Of a DNA stretch of 64,000 bases, positions 19,685 to 31,205 are shown piece after piece (within the stretch, counting starts at the first letter, position 1; each line of letters starts with the position of its first letter). The translations under genes and the position numbers were made by a program. Source of the stretch: Steromphala cineraria (lineage: Eukaryota; Mollusca; Gastropoda; Trochida; Trochidae); contig OU744730.1 of NCBI GenBank assembly GCA_916613615.1, forward strand, positions 36,689,315 through 36,753,314. Direction: 5' to 3'. The notes under the pieces are model-generated. The model had not been told where the DNA came from, searched no databases, and saw nothing but the letters and a program-made list of their open reading frames with translations.

Positions 19685-21664
19685 ATGCCAAGATTTAGAG
19701 GAAGGAGACCGAGGACTCGGAACTATGGGGGGCCGTATGCTTCAGACGACGAGTTCTCTTCCGAAGTCCATGCTGATGAAACTTCTGATATGGAAACTAC
19801 TGATGATAGTGATGTGAATAGTGATAGTGATGGATTGGTATCGGACATGGACAGTGATCCAGACATAAGGAACATTGCAAGACGTATACTTGCTGCTACG
19901 GCGGGGGCAGCTTCTGCTGGTTCTTCCACTGACGAGTTCGTTGACTTGGATGATCAAGACAGTGACACCTCTGATACAGGGGATGGTGATTTTGCGGCAA
20001 ACTGGAAGGACGGGCCGAGGCCACGTGGACGTGTTGATCTGCCTTTTACGGGACAGACTGGGCTGGGACAGTTCAAAGAATTGCCTGAGCAACCAAAACC
20101 TATTGACTATTTCGAAATGTTCTTACAAGAAGATGATTACGGATTAATGGCAACGGAAACCAATAGATACTTTCACCAAGAATGCGACGACGAGGTCCTC
20201 CCGCCCAAGTCAAGAATGCGCCAGTGGAAGGATACGAATGCTGAGGAAATGAAAGTATTCGTAGCCATGACTATCGCCATGTCCTTAGTTGTACAGAGGA
20301 ACTTTTCAGAGTATTGGTCGACTAGTGATGTTACCTCGACGCCTTTCTTCCCAAAGTGTATGCCTAGAGACAGGTTTTGGTTGTTGCTCACGTTTCTTCA
20401 CTTATCTGATAACAGTACAATGCCAGGACGAAACACACCACAGTTTTCCCCACTCAATAAACTTGGAATATTGTTTAACCGCAATATACATCTGTTCTCA
20501 AGAGTTTATATACCGCTTTAACATATCTCAGTTGATGAGGGATTGGTGCCTTGGAAAGGCAACCTCAGCTTCAAGGTTTACAACCCTGACAAACCTAAGA
20601 AGTATGGCATCAAGGCTTACATGTTGTGTGACTCGCACAATGGATACGTCTGTAAATTCAAACTCTACACTGGAAGAACCAACAAAGTTTCTATTGGAGG
20701 GAAAACGTATGATTTGGTCATGGATTTGGTCAAAGATTACTCTCGCAAGGGATATCATGTTTATATGGACAATTTCTATTCATCTGTGACATTGTACATC
20801 AATCTGTGGAAGTGTGGTTTCGGTGCGACGGGGACTTTGCGAGGAAATAGGAGCGGAATCCCAGTCAAACTGAAGAGAAAAACGAAGAAACCAGAGAAAG
20901 GTTCTATGTTGCAGCAACACAACAAAGAACTTCTGATCGTCAGGTATGAGGACAGAAAGTCAGTCTTGCTTATGTCCACTGTTGAGGACACGGAAGATGT
21001 CGAGTCGGGAAGGAAGAACAGGGTGACTGGAGAACCAATTACAAAACCTCGGATCGTTCATGAATACAACAAGTACATGGGTGGCGTCGACCGGGCCGGT
21101 CAGATGTTGTCGTACACACCGTTCAAGATGAAAACTCTAAAGTGGTGGAAGCGTGTGTGGTTTCATATCCTCAACGTTGCTCTTTTGAATGCCTACGTTC
21201 TGTACAAAGAACTCTCCAAAGATAAAACACTGAAGACAAACAGAGAATTTAGAAAAGAAATAGTTCAACACATCATAACATTTGCCGACAGAGATAAGGT
21301 TGCATCTCTCGGCAGACGTCCCCGGGGTCGGCGATGTACGACCGACGACAGTATTGTACGCCTGCATGGCCGTCACTTTCCTTCAAAGATCGAGCCTGTA
21401 GGAAGAAAGAAGAATTTGTCACGCACCTGTGTTGTATGTTCTAAAGCCAGACGTGAACTCTTGCGGCGTGGAGCGGCAGCTGCCAACCAGCCAGCAAGAA
21501 AGAAGAAAAGAGTAGGAAGAGAATCTTGTTTCGAGTGTCTAGACTGCAATGTTGCTTTGTGTGTAGAACCATGTTTCCGCCTATACCACACATCACAAGA
21601 TTTCTGTAAAGCCTATATCAGTATGATAGAGAGGGAAGAGGAAGATGGGGATGAAGATAATTGA
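19685..21664 (+). pseudogene. piggyBac transposase with one nonsense codon
   Basis: A 660-codon frame runs from ATG 19685 to TGA 21662-21664 with a single in-frame TAA at 20519-20521 (codon 279). The N-terminus is acidic and serine-rich with an Arg-rich start. The DDE_Tnp_1_7 core follows: Asp284 in ISVDE, Asp362 in VYMDNFY and Asp469 in MGGVDRAGQ, which match the three catalytic aspartates of the family. The nearby fourth conserved Asp (VDxxDQ) is Gly472 here. A C-terminal cysteine-rich domain (C-x2-C...C-x2-C-x2-C-x4-C-x3-C...H) is the type that binds piggyBac ends. The enzyme excises and inserts at TTAA. One point mutation (probably CAA or CAG to TAA) is the only obvious break, so this is a young, nearly intact copy. 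Confidence 0.93.
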
Positions 21665-22291
21665 AGAAAGAAAAAAGAAGTAGAAGTGTGGACTGAACTC
21701 TAGACCTTGTTAGGTTCTATAAAGCTGTTATTCGCACCTTTGAAGGTGATTATTGTTATACTTATATATTTGTTGATTATATTGTACAAGCATTTATAAA
21801 AATAAATTTTTTTTTTTTTATTTCGTAACAGAGACAGAGAAAGTCAATGTGAGCTGTCCGTGGAAGTTCAACTGAAGCCGCATCATGAACCCCCACCCCT
21901 TCTTTGGCACTATATACAATTTTGGAAGGGGGTGGGGATCAAATCATTTACATGATTGTAAAGAGCGAAGAACGAGCTTCAGTCCAATGTGTCATTTGTA
22001 AATGCGCACGAAAAACTAAAGAAACTGCAAGCTATCTGTCGGAAATATCAAACCTTTTCTCAAAAATGATTGGGGTTACCCACCTTGCGGCATTCATATC
22101 TCACGGAACGTTTGAGATAATTTCAAATTTTTTTCTCCATTTTGTAGAGGAGTAAATTGTCTTCATTTCAATGTATCATTTGTCTATGCGCGCACAATGA
22201 TAAAGAAGCGGCAGCGATGCACGGAATAAATGACATCGTCCACCCGCGCTACTTGCGCGCCGGCGTTCGCTAATTGAACTTGTATTTAACT

Positions 22292-24240
22292 CCCGCACCT
22301 TGTGGCACTCATATCTCACGAACCATTAGAGATATTTTTATAATTTTTATATCAACTTGTAGAGAAAAGAATTGTCTTCATTTCCATGTATCATATGTCT
22401 ATGCGCGCACAAAAATAAAGAAGCGGCAAGCGAAAGATAAGTGATCGTTCACACGCGCTACTTGCGCTCCGGCGTTCGCTAATTGAACTTGTATTTAACT
22501 CCCGCACCTTGTGGCACTCATATCTCACGAACCATTAGAGATATTTTTATAATTTTTATATCAACTTGTAGAGAAAAGAATTGTCTTTTTTTCCATGTAT
22601 CATATGTCTATGCGCGCAATGAAGAAGCGGTGCGCGCTCTACTTGCGCTCCGGCGTTCGCTAATTGAACTTGTATTTAATTCCCGCACCTTGCGGCACTC
22701 ATATCTCACAAACCATTAGAGATATTTTTATAATTTTTATATCAACTTGTAGAGAAAAGAATTGTCTTTTTTTCCATGTATCATATGTCTATGCGCGCAC
22801 AAAAATAAAGAAGCGGCAAGCGAAAGATAAGTGATCGTTCACACGCGCTACTTGCGCTCCGGCGTTCGCTAATTGAACTTGTATTTAACTCCCGCACCTT
22901 GCGGCACTCATATCTCACGAACCAATAGAGATATTTTTATAATTTTTATATCAACTTGTAGAGAAAAGAATTGTCTTTTTTTCCATGTATCATATGTCTA
23001 TGCGCGCACAAAAATAAAGAAGCGGCAAGCGAAAGATAAGTGATCGTTCACACGCGCTACTTGCGCTCCGGCGTTCGCTAATTGAACTTGTATTTAACTC
23101 CCGCACCTTGCGGCACTCATATCTCACGAACCAATAGAGATATTTTTATGATTTTTATATCAACTTGTAGAGAAAAGAATTGTCTTTTTTTCCATGTATC
23201 ATATGTCTATGCGCGCAATGAAGACGCGGTGCGCGCTCTACTTGCGCTCCGGCGTTCGCTAATTGAACTTGTATTTAACTCCCGCACCTTGCGGCACTCA
23301 TATCTCACGAACCATTAGAGATATTTTTATAATTTTTATATCAACTTGTAGAGAAAAGAATTGTCTTTTTTTCCATGTATCATATGTCTATGCGCGCACA
23401 AAAATAAAGAAGCGGCAAGCGAAAGATAAGTGATCGTTCACACGCGCTACTTGCGCTCCGGCGTTCGCTAATTGAACTTGTATTTAACTCCCGCACCTTG
23501 CGGCACTCATATCTCACGAACCATTAGAGATATTTTTATAATTTTTATATCAACTTGTAGAGAAAAGAATTGTCTTTTTTTCCATGTATCATATGTCTAT
23601 GCGCGCACAAAAATAAAGAAGCGGCAAGCGAAAGATAAGTGATCGTTCACACGCGCTACTTGCGCTCCGGCGTTCGCTAATTGAACTTGTGTTAACTCGC
23701 GCACCTTGCGGCACTCATATCTCACGAACCATTAGAGATATTTTTATAATTTTTATATCAACTTGTAGAGAAAAGAATTGTCTTTTTTTCCATGTATCAT
23801 ATGTCTATGCGCGCAATGAAGAAGCGGTGCGCGCTCTACTTGCGCTCCGGCGTTCGCTAATTGAACTTGTATTTAACTCCCGCACCTTGCGGCACTCATA
23901 TCTCACGAACCATTAGAGATATTTTTATAATTTTTATATCAACTTGTAGAGAAAAGAATTGTCTTTTTTTCCATGTATCATATGTCTATGCGCGGACAGG
24001 AATAAAGAAGCGGCAAGCGAAAGATAAGTGATCGTTCACACGCGCTACTTGCGCGCCGGCGTTCGCTAATTGAACTTGTATTTAACTCGCGCATCTTACG
24101 GCACTCATATCTCACGAACCATTAGAGATATTTTTATAATTTTTATATCAACTTGTAGATAAAAGAATTGTCTTTTTTTCCATGTATCATATGTCTATGC
24201 ACGCACAAAAATAAAGAAGCGGCAAGCGGAATTAAAGACT
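22292..24240 (+). repeat. Right subterminal array of the piggyBac with 599-bp higher-order period
   Basis: Successive starts of CCCGCACCT-type sequence are near 22292, 22501, 22682, 22891, 23100, 23281, 23490, 23698, 23879 and 24088. The spacings are 209, 181, 209, 209, 181, 209, 208, 181 and 209 bp, so three monomers (209, 181, 209) form a 599-bp unit repeated three times, plus a final monomer. A diverged monomer precedes it near 22075. The short monomer lacks the AAAATAAAG...GATCGTTCACAC part. It is homologous to the 190-bp repeats inside the two MITEs. Confidence 0.9.
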
Positions 24241-24557
24241 TTCTTTTGATGACTGTGGGAAAAAAAATATGAGGCGCATCGTAATGTTTTTTTATATATT
24301 TATAAAGAGGCACAGTGTATCTAGAAGTCCATGTAAAAAGAATTATTCTGTGTGCATAAATAAACATTTTACAAGGCTCTAAATAAAAATCCGGGATCCG
24401 CGAAATAGATACACCAATTGTTGTAAAAGACCCGGGACTCGCTACATAAACATATTCAGTGGGCGGTGCAATCAGGATATGACGGTGGCTGGCACCGGAC
24501 AAAACAATGTCGCCACGGGGGCTAGTTGAGCAAAAATATATAGCCGCATCGTAAGGG
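24241..24557 (+). repeat. Right terminal region of the piggyBac
   Basis: The last roughly 95 bp (from CAATCAGGATATGACGGTGG near 24470 to the CCGCATCGTAAGGG end) match the corresponding end of MITE copies A and B. The rest is unique and A+T-rich, with no gene. Confidence 0.8.
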
Positions 24558-24561
24558 TTAA

Positions 24562-26164
24562 AATTCGAGATGGTTTTTGAAGTACGAATATTCTCTGGTA
24601 ATTTATTCCATGCAGTTATTGTTGAAGGTACAAACGATTTCTGTGAATGCTTAAGCCTCGAGAACAGTATTCAAATATTTTGAGAGTTTCTCAAATTGTA
24701 ATTTGTCTTTGAAGAAACGTTCTGTGGTAGTAGATCAGCAAGATATTGGGGTGTCATTTGATTTTGAATTTTGTACATTAGGTTTAATTTTCTTTTCATT
24801 TGTCGTTCCTGCAGTGTTTCCCAACCAGTTTCAAAATATAGAAATTTATTTGAAGTATATTTTGGTAGGCCAGTAACTATCCGTGCTGCTTGTAATTGAA
24901 TCTTCTCTAATTTGCTAACTTGTTCTTGTATACACCCATCCCAGACTTCGCTTGCATACTCTAGATGTGGTCTTATAAACATAATATAAATTCTATTGAG
25001 CGTATCTCTACATAAAACATATTTCAAACTTCGAAAAGAAGCCACCATTTTTACAACACTTTTAATAATATTTTCTATATGATCCGCCCATTTACTATTA
25101 CTTGCTAGTGTTATTCCAAGATGTTTATGTTTTTCAACCATTCTTACTTCAACACCATCAAAATGAAGGTGTATCATGTTCTTATCATTTTTAAGCGAGA
25201 ATAGAACAGCTTCAGTCTTGTCTGGGTTGTATTTTATTAACCATTTTTTACCCCAGATATTGAGCTTTTCCAAATTAGCGTTTAGTTTCATTTCAGTTAA
25301 ATGATAATCCGTCGAAGAATAACCAAGGGATGAATCATCAGCAAATAGGCGGGTTAAACAATCTAAATTATCTGCTATATCATTTATATAAACGATGAAT
25401 AGGAAAGGGCCCAATACTGATCCCTGTGGAATACCAGCTTTCAGTGTTCTCGGCTTTAAAATAGCTCCATTCACAAACACGCTTTGATTCCGATTGCTTA
25501 TGTAACTTGCCAGCCAACCTAACAATTGACCATTTATACCGTATTGTTCAAGCTTTAACATTAAACCTTGATGCCAAACTCGATCAAAAGCTTTTGAAAT
25601 ATCGCAAAACACCATACAATAATGTTCCTTTTTATCTAAGGATTCGCAAATTTGATGATAAATTTCGATTAGCTGATGTACAGTTGAATGACCGGGTTGA
25701 AATCCAGACTGATATTTATATAGGAGCTTATTTGTGTGAAAATAGTTGAACAAATGTTTAAAAACAACCCTTTCGAATACTTTGCCAACACAACTGATAA
25801 GTGAAATAGGTCTGTAATTTGACGCCAGAGTTGGATCGCCTTTCTTAAAAAGAGGCATGACATTAGCAAATTTCCATTGAGAGGGATAAATACCTGTTTG
25901 TAAGGACATATTAAACAAGAAACAAAATACATCGCTTATTGAATAGACAACATGTTTCAATAACAAATGACTAATTCTATCAGGCCCAGATGCTTTTTTC
26001 ACATGTAAACATTTAATTACATCTTCAATTTCACTTTTAGTTATTATCAAAGTATCAAAAACAGCACCCGTACGCTTACTAAAACTGGGTAGGCATGCAT
26101 TTGTAGTGTCCAATGTCGATATAGATTGAAAATATTCATTAAGTCTTTCCGCTTTTTCAAAATC
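24562..26164 (-). pseudogene. CR1/jockey-type non-LTR reverse transcriptase (main part; 5'-truncated)
   Basis: Minus-strand frame from about 26164 with RT motifs in order: KKASGPDRISHLLLKH, NYRPISLISCVGKVFERVV, QSGFQPGHST, FCDISKAFDRVWH (catalytic Asp), GIPQGSVLGPFLFIVYIND, and LFADDSSL (catalytic FADD). A thumb/C-terminal region follows (HLEYASEVWDG, QLQAARIVTG). A stop lies at 24671-24673, but the same frame continues to the TTAA at 24558. Such proteins copy element RNA at a nicked target. The endonuclease domain is absent, and homology ends abruptly near 26164. The remaining C-terminus is at 15849-16224, beyond the piggyBac. Confidence 0.88.
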
Positions 26165-26906
26165 CGAGAAGCAAGATGGACTAACAATTTGTTTAAACCA
26201 TATAATGTAAATTTATATATTTTTGTTTGTGCAGAGATATTAAACTGCTTTGCTTATCGTCACCAGTTCTTGATTGTCACAATTCAGCTTATAATTATTT
26301 ATTCATATATGCTCACTCATGCTTATCATTCTTCATTTCGTAATCACTTCCGGTAACCTGAACTTCCTATCATTGTTTTAATCTTATCGCACGTCAATAT
26401 TCTTCTTACTTACTTATCTTTAAAGCTGATACGTAAATACCAAATCACAATATATTTACGTTTACTGCTAGCCATCATGCCTCATTATAATTCTTTCTTT
26501 GTTTAGATTAAATCTCTATACTTGCTTTGTAAGTTACTTCCGGTAACCCAATCTCTTCTTGTCCATTCTCATTGCAAATATGTTTATTCGTGTTTTGTTT
26601 ATGTTTCTTCTCATATATAACTTTCTTTTCTAAATTATGTTTAACAACGTGTACATAATCCTTTATCGTTTTGTTTAAAGTAAATATTTCTTGTACCCAC
26701 AATCCATTTTCTTCATCTATGACGTCACATGTTCCATGTATTTATACAACAACGAGGGCAACCTCGGTTTCACTTTCATTTTCACTCTTGCGCTGCCAGC
26801 TGGAATCATTTCCATTCTTCACACCATTAACAATCTCTCAACGATCTTTACAATCCGGCACCATCTAACCTGAATTTTGACACATCAGGCTTCCATATGT
26901 GTTAAC

Positions 26907-28162
26907 ATGGCAGATAGAATCACCAGACGTGGTCGCAGATCATTCAGAAGGGCTGTCAGCACAGATAGCGGTAATCATGTAAACAATGACGATATCTAAG
27001 ATGGCGACCGCACTCCACCCAGCGATCGGAATTCCCCTTATCTGACCAATGCTGATATCAGGCGTCGTCTTACAAGTACAGGAATCGGTGTTCCCAGTTC
27101 ATGGAGTCGTCGCTGGCTACTTCAGTTACTCCATGAGAATAAACAGAGGGAGGATTCTACTAACGACTTTAGGCCACCAAGTGCTACAGTTACCTCTGCA
27201 AGTGTGTTGGATGCCAGTGATGAGACATTACCCCCCACTACCCAGACTGACAGCAATCCTGCATCCGTTGCTTCTCTACAGAGGGAACTAGCTGATCTCA
27301 AGAACCTCGTCACTGGGCTGACCTACTCACTGCCTACAGGAAACACTATGCCAGTGATCTCAAGCAACAATCAGGGCCCACCCACCAGCCACCCCTCAGT
27401 TGCAGGAATGGACATACCTTCTGACTCCCTGCCAACAATCAGCACAGTTGCTCCTGCACTCCGGAGAAAGATCCAAGAAGGTAAATACATTAACCTGGCC
27501 CTTCTGCTCATGCCTAACCAGGACTCCTTGGAGACACGTTCCACTGAATTTGACGGCAGCGTTTACCACATCAAAGATGACCCCAGAGCCTCTCGAAACC
27601 TGACATTGGGGGAATTTATTCAAGCTTTTGGAATCTTTAAGGATATCTATTGTGAACACAATGATGCCAAAAGGAAGCAGTTGGATGGCCACTCTCTACA
27701 GTTATTGAACTGGCCACTCTCTACGGCGGCACAGCCCATTACAACTACCATAAGATGTTCGCCGCCCGCGTCGCCGCATACGCAGAGAGAGGACAACATA
27801 TTCGATGGGACATAAAGGACTCACGTCTGTTCGGAATGTGCTCGTCGGGACGGCGGACCAGAACTTGCCACGTGTGCCATAGTGTCACCCACAGTACAGA
27901 CACTTGCCCCAATCTCACTGACAGTTACCGCCGCCATCAACAACGACCAAGTCCACCAGCTCTACACGACAGGAAGAACATTCATTCCGATATACGTGGA
28001 CGCCCTCGCGTCGTCGGTGACGGCAAGGAAGTATGCAATAACTACAATGACCTCGGCTGTACCCGTCCCAAATGTCCGTTTGCCCACATCTGTTTGAACT
28101 GTTTCTCACGCAAACATTCAAAGCCACAGTGTCGCCAAGGGCCGTCATCACAGCTAGATTGA
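26907..28162 (+). pseudogene. DIRS/Ngaro gag-like protein, nonsense- and frameshift-broken
   Basis: From ATG 26907 the frame has a TAA at 26997-26999, then stays open to about 27690. There a short duplicated stretch (GGCCACTCTCTAC at about 27686 and 27711) accompanies a frame change. The next frame continues with LYGGTAHYNYHKMFAARVAAYAERG and ends at 28160-28162. A knuckle C-x2-C-x4-H-x4-C (CHVCHSVTHSTDTC) and a CCCH-type finger (C-x7-C-x4-C-x3-H) followed by C-x2-C...C complete it, as in nucleocapsid-type gag proteins of DIRS-like elements. It is expected to package element RNA. Two lesions make it inactive. Confidence 0.7.
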
Positions 28163-28300
28163 CAACAAATAGGACTCACAGACAGGCATGTGCAATTGAC
28201 TCCAATTAATGTAGAACAATAACGTTGTGAACTAAACCAGCACCCCGATGAACTGTTTAGCAACTACCTCCTATCTGGACTTAAATCTGGTTTCAGCCCT

Positions 28301-29797
28301 ATGCTCGATCATACCCCACCGACGAGCCTGGAGTGTCGAAATAATCAAAGTGCTAGAAAGAATCCAGGCGATGTTGCTCATGCTATTCTGAAAGAGTGTG
28401 ACAAACAATATGTTATCGGACCCTTCTCCAAACCACCCTATCCAATCTACAGGGTGAGTCCGTTAGGTTTGGCCGAAGGTAAATACTCAGGGAAGAAGCG
28501 CTTAATCCTTGATTTATCAGCACCTCACGACAGTGACGACGTTCCTAGTATTAACGATCTCATAGACAAGGATATGTGTTCTTTATCGTATGTGACTCTT
28601 GATCAAGCTATTGCCATCATCGTTCAGTTAGGGAGAGGTTCACAGATGTGCAAGGCAGATATCACAGACGCCTTTAAGCAGATCCCTTTAGAACCTAAGT
28701 ACTGGCCCTTCTTCGGCTTCAAGTGGGAGGACTCCTATTACTTCTACACCAGACTGGCTTTCGGATGTCGTTCCAGCCCCAAGATCTTTGACACCCTATC
28801 TCAAGCTATATGCTGGATTTTGACCCACAAGTACCATCTGCCACATGTGCTACACCTCCTGGACGACTTCCTGGCAATAGACCCTCCTAACTACAATTCA
28901 CAGGCGTCTATGAGAACTATCTTGCACCTCTTCGAGAAACTCAACATCCCTTTGGCCAAGCATAAGACTACAGGACCCGTCACCAGGATAGAATACCTCG
29001 GAATTATCTTGGACTCCATCAGCATGACGGCCAGACTCCCAGACGAGAAGGTACGACGCATATCTGGTATACTACACCAATTTTCTACCAGGAAAACGTG
29101 CACCAAACGAGAACTCTTATCTCTCATCGGGCATTTGAACTATGCCTGCAGAGTTATCATTCCCGGCCGATCATTCATCTCGTACCTCATCGAACTGTCC
29201 ACAACTGCCAAGAAGTTACACCACCATGTCAGTCTATCAAGCGATTGCCGGAAGGATTTAGTTATGTGGCATAAATTCCTGGCAGAATGGAATGGCATAT
29301 CTCTCTTCCATGATCTCCATTCCTCAACAAACACTGATATCGAACTGTTTACTGATGCAGCTGCAACAGTGGGACATGGGGGATATTTCCAAGGAAAGTG
29401 GTTTGCAGAGGAATGGCCCATGGACGTGCTAAATAAGTTTGAAGGCAAACTTTCTATGGCATTCATGGAGTTGTACCCTATTGTCGTGTCAGCTATCCTC
29501 TGGGGTCATCTATGGACTAAGAAACGTGTTCTCTTTCTTTGTGATAACCAAGCCACTGTGTTCATTCTAAAAAAGGGCAGATCAAAATGTAAACTCATCA
29601 TGTCACTAATGCGCATGCTAACATGGACAGCGGCGGTTAATAACTTTATTGTGTATGCCAAACATGTCCCTGGTTCTGACAATAACATTGCAGATGCTCT
29701 ATCTCGTTTGCAGATCTCCAAATTCCGAGCCCTGGCGCCCCAAGCTCAACTCGACCCACACCAATGCCCCCCCAGCTCGCAAGTCATGTGGGACTGA
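28301..29797 (+). CDS. DIRS/Ngaro reverse transcriptase-RNase H
   Basis: A 498-residue open frame. RT motifs: GKKRLILDLSAP, MCKADITDAFKQIPL (first catalytic Asp), FGCRSSPKIFD, and LLDDFLAID (the xDD pair). RNase H follows with IELFTDAAATVGHGG (Asp), ELYPIVVSAI (Glu), LFLCDNQATVFIL (Asp) and NIADALSR (Asp). No frameshift is seen. The start is uncertain: 28301 is the first in-frame Met-type codon, and similarity appears to extend a little upstream (LLSGLKSGFSP). The end overlaps the recombinase by 34 bp in another frame. Confidence 0.85.
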   Translation: MLDHTPPTSLECRNNQSARKNPGDVAHAILKECDKQYVIGPFSKPPYPIYRVSPLGLAEGKYSGKKRLILDLSAPHDSDDVPSINDLIDKDMCSLSYVTLDQAIAIIVQLGRGSQMCKADITDAFKQIPLEPKYWPFFGFKWEDSYYFYTRLAFGCRSSPKIFDTLSQAICWILTHKYHLPHVLHLLDDFLAIDPPNYNSQASMRTILHLFEKLNIPLAKHKTTGPVTRIEYLGIILDSISMTARLPDEKVRRISGILHQFSTRKTCTKRELLSLIGHLNYACRVIIPGRSFISYLIELSTTAKKLHHHVSLSSDCRKDLVMWHKFLAEWNGISLFHDLHSSTNTDIELFTDAAATVGHGGYFQGKWFAEEWPMDVLNKFEGKLSMAFMELYPIVVSAILWGHLWTKKRVLFLCDNQATVFILKKGRSKCKLIMSLMRMLTWTAAVNNFIVYAKHVPGSDNNIADALSRLQISKFRALAPQAQLDPHQCPPSSQVMWD

Positions 29798-30780
29798 ACC
29801 AGCACCTACACACTCTGTGGTCAGCCGCCGTCAGCAAAGGTACTCATGCAGTGTACACTACCGGCATGAACTGCTACATCAAGTTACTGTTGACCTTAGG
29901 ACTCTACCAACTAGTGCTTTCTCGCATCCCTCCAGTCAGTGAAAGTCTCCTGCAATATTTTGTGGCGTACTGTTACGGAACACTAAAGTTACAACATGTG
30001 ACAGTGAAATCTTACCTTGCTGGAGTGCGCTTCTATTACCTCCAACACAATGTGACCACTCTCTTCGATACTGTGTCTTTTAGTGCTATGAACAGACTTC
30101 AATCTATTATGAGAGGATATAAGAAGCTACAAGGAACTGCCCCAAAGAATCGACTGCCTATCACCTATAGTGTGTTATCTAAAGTGATCTCTACCCTTCG
30201 TGCAGGCCTGCTCGGCCCTATCAACGACTTCACAATGGAATGTATGTGTATTACAGCCTTCTTCGGCTTTCTCCGGTGTGGAGAGATCACCTGTGTCGAC
30301 TCCTTTGATCCTACAGTGAATGTGTGTGTCAGTGACCTGTGTTTCGATACAATGAGAAGGAAATGCTCTCTACTGCTTAAAGCCTCTAAGACAGACCCCT
30401 TTCGTAAGGGAGTAGCCATCATACTCTTCTCGAATGACCATCTGTGTCCTTATTCATGTTTGCGCAAACTCTACCATATCAGAACTCTTCAACATGCCTC
30501 CAGTAGTGATGCACTCTTCGTCAATAGCCACAACCAACCAGTCAACAGACTCACCTTCCTGTCGTGGCTCAGTAGAGTGCTGTCTCGTGCAGGATTCAAC
30601 TCCTCTGATTATTCCGGACACTCATTCCGGATAGGTGCAGCCACTACAGCTGCTCATGCACGTGTTGAGGACCACTTGATCAAGACACTGGGTCGCTGGC
30701 AATCTGACTGTTTCCAGAGATATATTAGGACTCCAGAAGCTACTCTGCTTCAAGCCCAGCGATCCCTGTGCCTTCTGTAA
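29764..30780 (+). CDS. Tyrosine recombinase of the DIRS/Ngaro-type element
   Basis: An intact 338-residue ORF starting at ATG 29764 inside the end of the RT frame. Phage-integrase-type catalytic residues are visible: Arg in FGFLRCGEI, Lys in KASKTDPFRK, His-x2-Arg in SGHSFRIGAATTAA, a Trp in TLGRWQSD, and Tyr in RYIRTPEATL. In this class the recombinase inserts a circular DNA copy, so no target duplication is made. The open frame with all catalytic residues contrasts with the broken gag. Confidence 0.9.
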   Translation: MPPQLASHVGLNQHLHTLWSAAVSKGTHAVYTTGMNCYIKLLLTLGLYQLVLSRIPPVSESLLQYFVAYCYGTLKLQHVTVKSYLAGVRFYYLQHNVTTLFDTVSFSAMNRLQSIMRGYKKLQGTAPKNRLPITYSVLSKVISTLRAGLLGPINDFTMECMCITAFFGFLRCGEITCVDSFDPTVNVCVSDLCFDTMRRKCSLLLKASKTDPFRKGVAIILFSNDHLCPYSCLRKLYHIRTLQHASSSDALFVNSHNQPVNRLTFLSWLSRVLSRAGFNSSDYSGHSFRIGAATTAAHARVEDHLIKTLGRWQSDCFQRYIRTPEATLLQAQRSLCLL

Positions 30781-31045
30781 TTCTTGACTATGTACTAGAC
30801 ACCAGACTGCAGTCATTTACCCCTAGTCTATGCTATATTCTGATTTGCGATCAATTATGTGCATTTACCATTTCATGGCTATGATTGTCATTTTTTATTT
30901 TTCTATTACCATTCTTTCACATACTTCATTTATTGGGGGCTCTCGGTTGCACACAACCTCGTTTGGGCTTTCAAACCATTTATGGCTTGCACGCATTACA
31001 TGGTTTTGGCCCCCAAACAATTCCATATCCAACTGGTAGGCTTAG

Positions 31046-31205
31046 CCTCCAGCGTAATCCAATTCTTACCCGCAGGGTACCAATATTCTAACCTCATCTA
31101 CTTGTCCGCAGGACACCACAATTCACTCTCCATCCGCAGGATGCTCATTCACTGTCATTCATTCATGTCCGCAGGACATCACTCCTTAACGTCCGCAGGA
31201 CTCTC
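31046..31205 (+). repeat. Short spaced repeats of a CCGCAGGA motif downstream of the recombinase
   Basis: (T/C)CCGCAGG occurs about five or six times in 160 bp (near 31068, 31107, 31133, 31170 and 31192), spaced irregularly by 22-40 bp, in the 3' non-coding part of the DIRS/Ngaro-type element. Function unknown. Confidence 0.5.

Larger units (their letters stand above)
16229..24557 (+). mobile_element. piggyBac-superfamily DNA transposon, 8,329 bp, TTAA on both sides
   Basis: TTAA duplications are at 16225-16228 and 24558-24561, and the ends are inverted (CCCTTATGATGCGG / CCGCATCGTAAGGG). The outer 100-140 bp on each side match those of the two 582-bp MITEs at 10522 and 11445. Inside, from left to right, are a 150-172-bp tandem array, a GC-richer repetitive zone, one piggyBac transposase (19685-21664), and an array with 209/181-bp monomers. 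Such length is large for piggyBac; the arrays account for most of the excess. The insertion interrupts a minus-strand CR1/jockey-type ORF. Confidence 0.92.

Noticed and set aside
22483..23916. Three 75-78-codon frames with nearly the same protein (TLRHSYLTN...)
   Set aside because: They recur with the 599-bp array period and lie in satellite-like sequence without start context or domain.
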